This document shows positions 16,943 through 25,679 of a stretch of DNA of 64,000 nt, in pieces. Within the stretch, counting starts at the first letter, position 1; each line of letters opens with the position of its first letter. Under the pieces are notes generated by a model. The model ran no database searches and was not told the origin of the DNA. It was given only the letters and a program-made list of their open reading frames with translations. The DNA is from Ignavibacteriales bacterium. Its GTDB lineage: Bacteria > Bacteroidota > Ignavibacteria > Ignavibacteriales > Ignavibacteriaceae. The stretch is from the NCBI GenBank assembly GCA_012517155.1, contig JAAYVN010000078.1, positions 1 through 64,000 on the forward strand, read 5' to 3'. A program made the translations under genes and the position numbers.

Positions 16943-19318
16943 TTATTGCCATTCAAATTTTTTGAATTGCACACCATCACTTACTAGTAAAATTGATCCT
17001 TCCTTATCAGTTCTGTATACATCAGATTTAAACTTCTTAAGTGTATACAAAGTATTAATATGTGGATGACCAAACCGGTTGTTGACACCTGCAGAAATTA
17101 TGGAAATCTTAGGTGTTACTTTTGAAATAAACTCCTCGGATGTGCTGGTTTTACTTCCATGATGAGCTACCTTCAGTACATCTGAATCGAGTTGTTCTGC
17201 ATAGTTATGAATTAATTCTAACTCTCCCGGATATTCAATATCTCCAGTCAATAGTACCTTTGTTTTACCATGTTGGATGAGAATTACTCCACTTCTCATG
17301 TTGGCAGATATCCCGCTTTTGGGTGGATTATTCAGCAAAAACATTTTACTCTCCCCAACATTAATAATCGTCTTTTTAAATTCTGAAAACTTCACACTGT
17401 GTCTGTTGATAAATTGCGTTAATTTTTTTTCAACCTCAATACATGTATCAATTGGAGGAATAATAAGATTTTTAATTTTATTGTGATAAATAAGATTTAA
17501 CATCCCGCCAAAATGATCTGAATCATAATGAGTGATAAATCCATAGTCAATTATATCGATTCCCAAATAGGCTAAAAGAGGGGCTATTGTCTTTACACCG
17601 CTGTCCCGGAATTTAATGTCCCCGGCATCTACTATTGCACTTTTACCATTGGGGAAACGTATTAATGTTGCGTCTCCTTGTCCCACATCAACGAAAAGAA
17701 TATTTAATTTTCCTTTTTCAAAAAACTCAGTTTGTACAATCCCGCTAAAAACGGAAATACTAATGGAAGTGAAAATTATTAAAACCACCTTTGCTAATGC
17801 AGATGAAAACTTCTTCAAAAGAAAGAAAAGAAGTGCAAAAGAACCATAGTATATTAACAGAGATATCATATTATAACCAGCCACATTTATATAACTAAAT
17901 GAATATGATGAGGAACGTGCAATAATGTTAAATAATAATATGATGACTCCATTTATCGCCTCACCTGTTATTACTGGTAGAAAACTTACAAGAAAAGAAA
18001 CTGCTATTAATAAAATACCCATTCCGACTATAATCCCGGCAATCGGAATTACTAATATATTGGTGATTAAAGAGATTATTGATAATTTCCCAAAATACAA
18101 TAGTACAAGCGGAATAGTCCCAATTTGAGCAGCAAGTGTGACTGAAAAAAGTTTGAAGATGGATTTTAATGCTTCAGGCTTTATCTTTAGATTATTAATA
18201 ATCTTCTCTAATTTTGGATAAATATATGCTATTGAAAAGACCGCAGCAAATGATAGTTGAAAGCTAATATCAAATAATGAATTGGGACTAAAAATCAATA
18301 TTATCAAAGCTGCAATACCTAGCGAATTAAAAATACTTGTTTCCTTGTCGAATATTTTTGCTATAAAAAAAACCGTTCCCATAATTACAGCTCTTAATAC
18401 AGAAACGCTCATTCCGGAGATGAATAGAAATAAGAATAGTCCTAAAATTGTTAGTGTGCTTCTTGTTATTATACAGAATCTTCCAAAAAGAAAGCTGAAA
18501 AGTACAGCGATGAATCCAACATGAAGTCCCGATATAGCTAAAATATGGATCACTCCTGCTTTAACAAATTCTGACCTGGTCTCTGCAGAAATATCGTTTC
18601 TATCTCCCAATAAAAGACTTTTCAATAATCCAGCTGACTGAACGGTTGTGTACTCTGAAAAAATATCAGCTATTCCCTGACGAATCCAAAGCAATCTCGA
18701 GGCAAAATAATTTTCTCCATGCTTATCTACGCTGATATTCTTCGGATCTTTTAAGTTAATTGATCCGCAGATTCCTTTACCTCTTAAATATTCAGAATAG
18801 TTGAACTCACCCGGTACTCTTACTTTGGATTTATTATACATATTACCAATGACTGAGATCTTCCTGCCCGGTAAAATTTGAGCGTAGACGGAATCCACAC
18901 TTATTGTATCTTCTTTATTCAGACTAACTTGAAATAAATAATTTACTTTTATTGTCTTCCCTCTGAACAATACAGAGTCTGAAATAATCTGAAAACGTAG
19001 ATAGCGACTTCCTAACAAATCAACTTTCTCTACTTTGCCAGAAATGGATACTTCATCAAGATAAATATCCGGAGCAAATGTTTTAAGATGATTTAAATTA
19101 TTAGCGCTGTGTACAAAGAAACCGGTGCTGATGGTTAGAAGCAATATAATGAAAAATTTATAAACATAAGGAATCGATTTGATGAAGATTAAAAATGAGA
19201 CGAGAAATATTATTAAAACAAAGTAGTATGTTTGTCCAAGAGGTCTCCCCACAATTTCTGCAATAATAATTCCCATTGCAAATAAGCAGGAAACTATTAG
19301 AGAGGGATAAATCTTCAT
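16943..19318 (-). CDS. comEC: ComEC/Rec2 DNA-uptake channel protein
   Basis: The inner-membrane channel that takes up single-stranded DNA in natural transformation. Several N-terminal membrane helices are followed by an OB-like soluble part and the competence domain with GLLKSLLLGDR and ILAISGLHVGFIA. Many helices follow, and from about residue 540 a metallo-beta-lactamase domain with DVGQGDATLIRFPNGK, HYDSDHFGGM and VAHHGSKTS. The length of 791 equals full-length ComEC with the C-terminal nuclease-like domain. The start ATG overlaps the stop of the upstream gene by 4 bases (ATGA), so it is translationally coupled. Presence of ComEC alone does not prove competence. Confidence 0.94.
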   Translation of the reverse strand: MKIYPSLIVSCLFAMGIIIAEIVGRPLGQTYYFVLIIFLVSFLIFIKSIPYVYKFFIILLLTISTGFFVHSANNLNHLKTFAPDIYLDEVSISGKVEKVDLLGSRYLRFQIISDSVLFRGKTIKVNYLFQVSLNKEDTISVDSVYAQILPGRKISVIGNMYNKSKVRVPGEFNYSEYLRGKGICGSINLKDPKNISVDKHGENYFASRLLWIRQGIADIFSEYTTVQSAGLLKSLLLGDRNDISAETRSEFVKAGVIHILAISGLHVGFIAVLFSFLFGRFCIITRSTLTILGLFLFLFISGMSVSVLRAVIMGTVFFIAKIFDKETSIFNSLGIAALIILIFSPNSLFDISFQLSFAAVFSIAYIYPKLEKIINNLKIKPEALKSIFKLFSVTLAAQIGTIPLVLLYFGKLSIISLITNILVIPIAGIIVGMGILLIAVSFLVSFLPVITGEAINGVIILLFNIIARSSSYSFSYINVAGYNMISLLIYYGSFALLFFLLKKFSSALAKVVLIIFTSISISVFSGIVQTEFFEKGKLNILFVDVGQGDATLIRFPNGKSAIVDAGDIKFRDSGVKTIAPLLAYLGIDIIDYGFITHYDSDHFGGMLNLIYHNKIKNLIIPPIDTCIEVEKKLTQFINRHSVKFSEFKKTIINVGESKMFLLNNPPKSGISANMRSGVILIQHGKTKVLLTGDIEYPGELELIHNYAEQLDSDVLKVAHHGSKTSTSEEFISKVTPKISIISAGVNNRFGHPHINTLYTLKKFKSDVYRTDKEGSILLVSDGVQFKKFEWQ

Positions 19319-20223
19319 TTCAGGATATCAAGTATTTCCTTTTTAATTTGACTATTGTCAGTTACATTTTCCATTAATTGTTTTGCTTTGTACCCGGCGG
19401 AAATGGTCAAAGCTGGATTTCTCGTATGTGTTTTTATGGAAATATCCTCTAAATTTCCATGATCACTGCATATCAGAACTGTCGTATCTTCTCTGTTGAA
19501 TTCGGTAAGCAGTGTATATAAAAACAGATCCAGTTCTTGCAGTGTTGATTTAAGCTGATCCAAATTCCTGTGGTGTCCCAGATGATCCGTTAAAAAGTAT
19601 TCAAATAATGAAAAATCATTTTCTCTTGATATTCTGATTAGTCGTTTTGCGGCTAATTCAGGTTTAATTAACGGCATCTTATACTTTAATTGTGTGATCC
19701 ATCTCTCATTTGTTATATCTGCTGCCAGGGCTTTTCCTGCTCTCAGTTCAGCCGCTTTGTTTAAGGGTATTCCAGAAAAAATGCAGGAAAGTGTTGTTAC
19801 AGATAATCTGGTCTTGCCGCTTCTTACATAATTGAAAAATAAACGGGGATACGCGTTTACAAATACACTCGAAAGACCTTTATGCTTTAGTACCTCAAAA
19901 ATGTTTTCCCTTTTAATATATGGATGAAGAGTCGAGTGTGGATAAGGTCCAAAATGTTGGTTAATTATCTGGGGTGCTTTTATTCCGCAAAATATGGAAG
20001 TTTGTCCGGTTCCTGATTGTGGGAGTCCATCTACGCCAAAAATTGGATCAGAAGGGAAAACATAATTGTCAGCTTCTGATATTGTGGATTTTTGCAGAGA
20101 GGGAGTATCTCCTAAAATACTTCTAAATGTGTTGAATGGATATTTGAAGAATGGATTCTTTTCAGGATTAGCTTCACCAATTCCCACCCCGTCTAGAAAT
20201 ACCATTATCAGTTTGTTTTTCAT
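19315..20223 (-). CDS. Alkaline-phosphatase-superfamily metalloenzyme (phosphoglyceromutase/phosphopentomutase-like)
   Basis: The metal ligands of the superfamily are visible: Asp in MVFLDGVGIG at the start, the nucleophile region QSGTGQTS near residue 68, FEYFLTDHLGHH around 210 and CSDHGNLED near 250. At 302 residues it is shorter than phosphopentomutase (~390) or iPGM (~510) and lacks their cap domains, so the substrate is not known. It is placed between dtd and comEC with 4-base ATGA overlaps on both sides. An operon role is not evident. Confidence 0.8.
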   Translation of the reverse strand: MKNKLIMVFLDGVGIGEANPEKNPFFKYPFNTFRSILGDTPSLQKSTISEADNYVFPSDPIFGVDGLPQSGTGQTSIFCGIKAPQIINQHFGPYPHSTLHPYIKRENIFEVLKHKGLSSVFVNAYPRLFFNYVRSGKTRLSVTTLSCIFSGIPLNKAAELRAGKALAADITNERWITQLKYKMPLIKPELAAKRLIRISRENDFSLFEYFLTDHLGHHRNLDQLKSTLQELDLFLYTLLTEFNREDTTVLICSDHGNLEDISIKTHTRNPALTISAGYKAKQLMENVTDNSQIKKEILDILK

Positions 20224-20672
20224 TTTTTGCTGTCAATTATAATCGTAACCGGTCCTTCATTTCGTATATCAATACTCATCGTTGCCCCAAAAATTCCCGA
20301 CCTTACATTTTCATCCCCAAGATTGAACTTTAGTCTGCTTATAAACTTTTTATATAATGGAATCGCTGTTTCGGGTTTTGCAGCACTGGTAAAGTTTGGC
20401 CTGTTGCCTCTTGATGCATCGGCATATAGAGTGAATTGTGAGACTATTAACAATTTTCCGTTAATATCTGCAACAGATAAATTCATTCTCGATTTCTCAT
20501 CCTCGAAAACACGCAGATTAGTGCATTTGTCTGCCAAATAAATCGCATCCTCCTCTTTGTCTTCGTGCGTTATACCCAGAAAGATTAATAACCCTGGGGA
20601 TATCTCGGCTTTAAAGTTTTCTTCAGGTACTGTTACGGAGGCTGTTGAAACTCGTTGGATTAATACTCTCAT
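20220..20672 (-). CDS. dtd: D-aminoacyl-tRNA deacylase
   Basis: Removes D-amino acids wrongly loaded on tRNA. The start MRVLIQRVSTASVTV, the SQFTLYADASRGNRP block and the C-terminal GPVTIIID (family motif GPVTI, which with the SQFTL motif forms the active site) are clear, and 150 residues is the standard length. It overlaps prmC by 4 bases upstream and the metalloenzyme gene by 4 bases downstream. Both dtd and prmC serve translation quality, which fits their joint transcription. Confidence 0.97.
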   Translation of the reverse strand: MRVLIQRVSTASVTVPEENFKAEISPGLLIFLGITHEDKEEDAIYLADKCTNLRVFEDEKSRMNLSVADINGKLLIVSQFTLYADASRGNRPNFTSAAKPETAIPLYKKFISRLKFNLGDENVRSGIFGATMSIDIRNEGPVTIIIDSKK

Positions 20673-21517
20673 TTTTTTTCTCCCGTTATTATTCGCGGAT
20701 TTTTTCCGTAATCATTTATGATTTCTATGTTTTGATAACCAAATTCGGTTAGTAAATTCATTAGCCTGTCGCTTTGCTTTGTTCCAAATTCCATATATAT
20801 TTTCCCATTAGACCTGAGATATATCTCTGCAATATTTAATATATGCTTATAAAAAGTCAAACCATCGGCATTATCAGTTAGTGCTTTTTTCGGTTCAAAA
20901 TTCAATATCCCAGTTTCTAAATTTTCGTAATCAGAAATTGAAATGTAAGGTGGATTGGCAGTTATTACGTCAAAATTCGATTCAATTGGTAAAGGAATGA
21001 TTTTTATGTCAGCCTTTACGAAGTCAATTGCATCTTCAACTTCATTTTTTATTGAATTCTTTCTAGCGGTCTCAAGTGCTTTGTCAGAAATATCTACCGC
21101 AGTGATCTTACACCCTTCTAAATTCTTTGCTAGTGCTATAGGTATTATTCCGGCTCCCGTGCATAAATCCAATATTCGAATTGGAGTAGAATGATCCTGC
21201 AATACACGTTCTACCAATAACTCGGTTTCTGGACGGGGAATGAGCACTGTGGGATTTACTTCTATTCTAATACCATAAAAATCACAATAACCAGTTATAT
21301 ATTGAAGTGGTTCTGATTTTGCACGTCGTTTAACATAATCTCTGAATTTATCAATCTGTTGAGTATCTGGCACCTCTTCAAATTTTAAGTATAAATCAAG
21401 TCTTCTGCATCTTAGTACATCGCATAATAGTAATTCAGCATTAAGCCGGGGTGATTCAATCCCGGTCTTAGAAAAATAATCAGTTGTCTTTGTTAATAAT
21501 TCAAGAATAGTTAGCAA
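20669..21517 (-). CDS. prmC: Peptide chain release factor N5-glutamine methyltransferase
   Basis: Methylates the GGQ glutamine of release factors 1 and 2 using S-adenosylmethionine. The N-terminal helical domain is followed by LQYITGYCDFYGI, VLIPRPETELLVE, the SAM site ILDLCTGAGIIPIALA and the glutamine-binding NPPYIS near residue 187. The length of 282 is normal. It is the first gene of a run of four genes whose stop and start codons overlap (prmC, dtd, metalloenzyme, comEC). The SRP RNA gene lies just upstream on the same strand. Confidence 0.96.
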   Translation of the reverse strand: MLTILELLTKTTDYFSKTGIESPRLNAELLLCDVLRCRRLDLYLKFEEVPDTQQIDKFRDYVKRRAKSEPLQYITGYCDFYGIRIEVNPTVLIPRPETELLVERVLQDHSTPIRILDLCTGAGIIPIALAKNLEGCKITAVDISDKALETARKNSIKNEVEDAIDFVKADIKIIPLPIESNFDVITANPPYISISDYENLETGILNFEPKKALTDNADGLTFYKHILNIAEIYLRSNGKIYMEFGTKQSDRLMNLLTEFGYQNIEIINDYGKNPRIITGEKK

Positions 21518-21567
21518 GGTTCTTTATTTTAAGGTTTTGGATAATCGGTTTAGGGCTCATGATTAGA

Positions 21568-21666
21568 ATAAAAAGCTGGAAGTTCATTACACAAACTGAA
21601 TACTTGCCGCTGCTTCTTCTCAGACCTGACGGGGTTGGGTAACAATCTGTTAACTTCCTTCCAGCA
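21568..21666 (-). ncRNA. ffs: Small signal recognition particle RNA (4.5S-like)
   Basis: On the minus strand the sequence contains GTCAGGTCTGAGAAGAAGCAGC in two overlapping parts (GTCAGGTCTGAG, AGAAGAAGCAGC), at about 21610-21631. This is the domain IV core of SRP RNA that binds Ffh, with a GAGA (GNRA) tetraloop in place of GGAA. The ends pair: GCTGGAAG at the 5' side (21658-21665) with CTTCCAGC at the 3' side (21575-21582). A T-rich tail (TTTTTATT) follows the 3' arm as a terminator. The total of ~92 nt fits the short bacterial form without the Alu domain. The RNA guides nascent membrane proteins to FtsY/SecYEG. Confidence 0.9.
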
Positions 21667-21742
21667 AAAAATTAATATGCAAAAATGCATGATTTTCTCA
21701 CAAAAAACAAATCTATTTTCTTGATTTACTTTATCTTGACTC

Positions 21743-22522
21743 TTATTTCTTCAATGAAGCTTTGGAAAAAATTGAAGGGGTTATGTATTGATTGAACTTT
21801 ATATCTGTTATCTCGAATTCAGTTCCGTCACCTTCCTTCATCACATCCTTATATATTACTTTCATTGGAAACCAACGCTCTCCTGTTTTTTGTATTTTCT
21901 CTGACTTCATCCATTTTAATAACTTGCCACTTTTAGAATATAGTTCTTGTTTTAATGGTACAAATCTTTCTACATCAACCCACATTCGCTGTGTAAAGTA
22001 GGCAACATCCTCAACTTTTGCCTCAAGGTATAGCACGTAACACCTTCTTCCAAAAATCTCTTCTTTCTTTTCGATATTTACTTTGTACATTTCCGTTAAC
22101 TTGCGGTCCTCCATCATCTCTTCATAGGATAGATCACTCCCCATTAATGACTGTCGCAATAAATGCCCCGATATTTGAATAGTCCTATCAGTAGAAGGGG
22201 AATATATCCAAAGATGGTCTTCTAACTTTAACATCTTTGTTCCTTTATCTCCCGGTGGATAAAGATACTCTGTAAATGACTTTTTATATCCTTCTGCATA
22301 TGTTTTGGATTTTATAAACCGCGAACCTCTTCTCCCGATTATATTCATTGTCGATTCAAAAACTCTGTTGTTTGAAGATAAGTTCAGGTCAACTTTACTG
22401 AGTATATCGTCCGCTGATTGTCCAAAAATAAAACCGCACTGGAGTATGAGTACTATAAGCGTTATTGCAATTATTGGTCGTTTAATTAATAAATTACTTA
22501 ACCCGTGATTCTTTAATTTCAT
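21743..22522 (-). CDS. LolA-like outer-membrane lipoprotein-sorting family protein
   Basis: A signal peptide or N-terminal anchor (hydrophobic ~15-34, ending near FGQ) precedes a domain with SFTEYLYPPGDKGTKMLKLEDHLWIYSPSTDRTIQISGHL in its first half, written here only to name the positions 80-120. This is the hallmark of the LolA-like family often annotated as outer membrane lipoprotein-sorting protein. The length of 259 fits. It ends a run with two FtsX-type permeases, an ATPase and a barrel protein, 3 bases after the permease stop. It is likely the periplasmic carrier of that exporter. The cargo (lipid, lipoprotein or other) is not known. Confidence 0.85.
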   Translation of the reverse strand: MKLKNHGLSNLLIKRPIIAITLIVLILQCGFIFGQSADDILSKVDLNLSSNNRVFESTMNIIGRRGSRFIKSKTYAEGYKKSFTEYLYPPGDKGTKMLKLEDHLWIYSPSTDRTIQISGHLLRQSLMGSDLSYEEMMEDRKLTEMYKVNIEKKEEIFGRRCYVLYLEAKVEDVAYFTQRMWVDVERFVPLKQELYSKSGKLLKWMKSEKIQKTGERWFPMKVIYKDVMKEGDGTEFEITDIKFNQYITPSIFSKASLKK

Positions 22523-22525
22523 GTT

Positions 22526-23797
22526 TTATACTTCAAGTTCCTTAAAAAGCATTGATGTTTTTCGTTTGAAAATTCCAATTCCGGAAATCACAGCTCCAAG
22601 TACAGTTGAAACTAGCCCCGGTATAAAACCTATGTAGAGGGCTGCAATGGTAATATTCGCTCGTGCGATTTGAGGCATTAATATGGAAGAATTTGGCATT
22701 AGATTACTGATGTCAATACCTTTCTCCTGTAGATAGTACGATATTCCTAGTCCTGAAATTGTTCCTGTTATCGATCCAATTAAACCGATTAAAATTGCTT
22801 CATATATAAGTGATTTATAGATTGCGATTTTCTCTTCTCCCATGGCCAATCTGATTCCAAATTCGGAATACCGTCTTAATCCTCCAAGTAGACCTGCGTT
22901 CCAGAGAACCACAGACATTGCCCCAACAAATATTGCTACCATTAAAGTCCCTATAGCTTGAGAATAATCTATTATACTTCCCATATCATTTTGATCCCGC
23001 ATTCTTATCATATATGGCCTGAATTCATCGTCGTTATTTCTATACAATGAATTAAAATCTTCACTAATAAGGTTAACTTTCTCATCATCGTATTGATGCT
23101 CTAAAAAACCAAGTATTTCCGGAGCACTGTCTTCCATATTAAATGACTTTTCTGCAGCTTTGATATCTATTATTAATGCCCCTCTGTCAATTGCCTCTGA
23201 ACCAAATCGGATTGTCCCCGCTACAGTAAAGTTGGTGAATGACATACTTCCCTCAAAGGTATTTGAAAAAAGCAAAAATGTATCGCCAATCCCAATATTG
23301 TAACGCTTTGCAAAAACATCTGTTAATAATCCTTCATCTGTTTTCTTTGGCAAACTGCCACTGATTAGTGACTTCTTAAGATTAAATCTTTCAATTTCCT
23401 TTGTACCTTTAGTAAGTAAGTCCAAACTCCATCCCACTACTGGACCTTGTGCTTTGGTTTCACCTTTTTCATCTGGCACATCAACTAATCCTCCGAATCT
23501 GATTCTTTTTACCCAATCAGTCCCCGCATAACTTTTTTTTAAGCCCTTAACAAGTGAATCTGCTCCAATTATTGATAGATTAAGCGGACTCAGATCCATA
23601 ACTTCTGAATAAGCTTTGGTCATGACCTTCATGTGTCCGGTTGTAATATTGGCATTGAGTTCCAAAGATTCTGACATTATACCCGTTAACCAACTGTGCA
23701 AAACCACAGTAATCATTACCCCAAAACTTGTTACTATCAAGGGTATCAGGCTTCTGCTTCTGTCTTTTAATAGTCCTTTAATTAAAAAGCGTATCAT
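22526..23797 (-). CDS. FtsX/MacB-type ABC transporter permease (second)
   Basis: An N-terminal membrane helix (residues ~12-34) is followed by a ~230-residue periplasmic domain of MacB_PCD type, then three helices near 285-305, 330-355 and 385-405, the usual four-helix FtsX layout. The segment EFGIRLAMGEEKIAIYKSLIYEA between helices is the coupling stretch contacting the ATPase (residues ~316-338). The length of 423 is normal for LolC/LolE-like permeases. The start ATGA overlaps the stop of the first permease gene. With its partner it would form a heterodimer. Confidence 0.88.
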   Translation of the reverse strand: MIRFLIKGLLKDRSRSLIPLIVTSFGVMITVVLHSWLTGIMSESLELNANITTGHMKVMTKAYSEVMDLSPLNLSIIGADSLVKGLKKSYAGTDWVKRIRFGGLVDVPDEKGETKAQGPVVGWSLDLLTKGTKEIERFNLKKSLISGSLPKKTDEGLLTDVFAKRYNIGIGDTFLLFSNTFEGSMSFTNFTVAGTIRFGSEAIDRGALIIDIKAAEKSFNMEDSAPEILGFLEHQYDDEKVNLISEDFNSLYRNNDDEFRPYMIRMRDQNDMGSIIDYSQAIGTLMVAIFVGAMSVVLWNAGLLGGLRRYSEFGIRLAMGEEKIAIYKSLIYEAILIGLIGSITGTISGLGISYYLQEKGIDISNLMPNSSILMPQIARANITIAALYIGFIPGLVSTVLGAVISGIGIFKRKTSMLFKELEV

Positions 23798-24963
23798 TTG
23801 ATTTTTCCCTTGAGCGCATCTATTGGATTAAGTCTTCCGATTCTTCGTGATGGGAAATAACTGACAGTGGTCGCTGCTAAAACCATAATTAGCACAGAGA
23901 CAATTAAAACTCCTATTTCATAATAAGGAAATATTTTCTCCCCGATGGAAACACCCATTTCATCAACTGCTGAAGGCATTGGTATCCCTGTTGAAGCAAT
24001 TATTGCAAGTAAAGGCAAGCCATATATCGTCGCTAATATCAAAGCAAAAATCGAGTGAATGCTTCCTTCTAATGTGAAAAGTTTAACAACTTCCATTCTT
24101 GTCATTCCTAAAGCGATATATGTTCCAATTTCTTTTTGCCTTCTGAAAATTGACAGAACTTGTGTGTCGAAAATCGCAAGCAGTCCTATAGACAACAACA
24201 AAATTGTTACGACTATGCTCCCCCTTTTTTTTGCAAAAATTATATTATCAATTTCCTTTTCAAGATATTTTTTGTCTCTGAAAATCCAGTCTGTTGGAGG
24301 CATATCAATATTGGGATTTGAAGTCACAAGAATTGTCGCTTCTTTCAGTAATCCCGACATTTCCTGCAATCTTTTAATAGGAATCCAAATTCTGTTATTG
24401 TCAACAGTACTTACATTGGTTTTGAAAATATTACAAATCTCCACATCCAAAGCGTCAAATGTTCCATTCTTATCCCGCCATCGTATTTGTACATAATCAC
24501 CCTTTTTTATTCCATTTACTTTCGCAAATCTTGAACCAATTATTGCCGGAACTTCCTTACTCTCTGATTTTAATACCCTTGAAGGAATTTTCAATAATCT
24601 TTGTTTGGGCTCTATTCCGCTAATTATTATATTTATTAGTGTACCTTGTCTGTATATCGATCCCTGTACTAAAAGGATAGGCGTTATGTTTCCCCGGTCT
24701 ATTTCACTATTGTATGATGTTAGTATAATAGAATGGGCGTCTTGAAGGGAATAAGGATCAAATGGATCATAACTTTTGGACCACAATTGTCCTTCACCAA
24801 TTTCCCAGGCCTCCATGTCCAACTTGCTCTGGCGATTCCATCCGTCTAGTAGTCCCATATAAAAAACTAAAACTACAAATGCAAACGACAGAACCGCTGC
24901 GTTTAAAAAGGTTCTTAGTTTTGCACCTGTCAAATTTCTTATTGCTAATTTTAATGCTATCAT
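23794..24963 (-). CDS. FtsX/MacB-type ABC transporter permease (first)
   Basis: A 389-residue paralogue of the next gene: an N-terminal helix (NAAVLSFAFVVLVFYMGLL), a periplasmic domain, and three C-terminal helices. The cytoplasmic loop reads RRQKEIGTYIALGMTRMEV near residue 274, and RIGRLNPIDALKGK closes the chain, as in MacB/LolC. It starts 7 bases after the ATPase gene. The two permeases differ enough to be a heterodimer, like LolC with LolE. The start ATG at 24963 follows directly after the ATPase stop region. Confidence 0.88.
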   Translation of the reverse strand: MIALKLAIRNLTGAKLRTFLNAAVLSFAFVVLVFYMGLLDGWNRQSKLDMEAWEIGEGQLWSKSYDPFDPYSLQDAHSIILTSYNSEIDRGNITPILLVQGSIYRQGTLINIIISGIEPKQRLLKIPSRVLKSESKEVPAIIGSRFAKVNGIKKGDYVQIRWRDKNGTFDALDVEICNIFKTNVSTVDNNRIWIPIKRLQEMSGLLKEATILVTSNPNIDMPPTDWIFRDKKYLEKEIDNIIFAKKRGSIVVTILLLSIGLLAIFDTQVLSIFRRQKEIGTYIALGMTRMEVVKLFTLEGSIHSIFALILATIYGLPLLAIIASTGIPMPSAVDEMGVSIGEKIFPYYEIGVLIVSVLIMVLAATTVSYFPSRRIGRLNPIDALKGKIK

Positions 24964-24970
24964 TTCGGCA

Positions 24971-25672
24971 CTAAGACGTTTTATTAATTATTTTGTCCAG
25001 TTCCACCATTCCGTCTTTCAAATGTATTATTCTATCTAAAAATTTCATAACCTTTTCATCATGAGTTGCGAAAATAAAAGTTGTTAAGAATTCCATGTTT
25101 AACTGTTTCATTGTTTCTACTATTCTTATTGAATTCTCTGCATCCAGATTGGCAGAGGGTTCATCAGCAAGTACAATATCCGGTCTTTTTACCATCGCTC
25201 GTGCTATTGCCACTCTCTGACACTCACCTCCCGATAGCTGGGCAGGCATTGATTTTGCTTTGTCTGCTATTCCTACCCATTCAAGCGAATCCATAACCAG
25301 TTTTTTTCTTTCAACTGCGGTCTTTCTCTGAAGTAGTAATGTGAATTCAACATTCTCAAACACTGTATAAACCGGTAATAAATTGTACGTCTGAAATATG
25401 AAACCAATATGATAATTGCGGAGTTGTGCCGATTCTTTGTGGGTTAATTTACCAATGTCTCTCCCCAAAACTTTTGCTGTTCCTTCTGTTGGAGTATCCA
25501 GGGATCCAAGTATATTAAGCAATGTGGTTTTTCCTGATCCGCTCGGTCCAACAAGTCCGCAGAATTCTCCCTTAGTAAAAACTAATGAAATATTATTTAT
25601 TGCCCGGAAATTTCCACTTCCTGTAGGGTATAATTTGCTTACAGATTCTAATCGGATTATTGCTTCACGCAT
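24971..25672 (-). CDS. ABC transporter ATP-binding protein, LolD/MacB type
   Basis: Walker A is GPSGSGKTTLL near residue 43, the Q-loop is IGFIFQTYNLLPVYT, the signature LSGGECQRVAIARA and Walker B DIVLADEPSANLD, with a final ATHDEK switch histidine. The short 233-residue form with EFTLLLQ is typical of LolD/MacB ATPases. I start at the ATG at 25672 (MREAIIRLESV). A longer frame from 25783 would run 100 bases into the upstream gene and add no known domain. It lies 7 bases after the barrel protein gene and 7 before the first permease. Confidence 0.93.
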   Translation of the reverse strand: MREAIIRLESVSKLYPTGSGNFRAINNISLVFTKGEFCGLVGPSGSGKTTLLNILGSLDTPTEGTAKVLGRDIGKLTHKESAQLRNYHIGFIFQTYNLLPVYTVFENVEFTLLLQRKTAVERKKLVMDSLEWVGIADKAKSMPAQLSGGECQRVAIARAMVKRPDIVLADEPSANLDAENSIRIVETMKQLNMEFLTTFIFATHDEKVMKFLDRIIHLKDGMVELDKIINKTS

Positions 25673-25679
25673 GTTGTTA

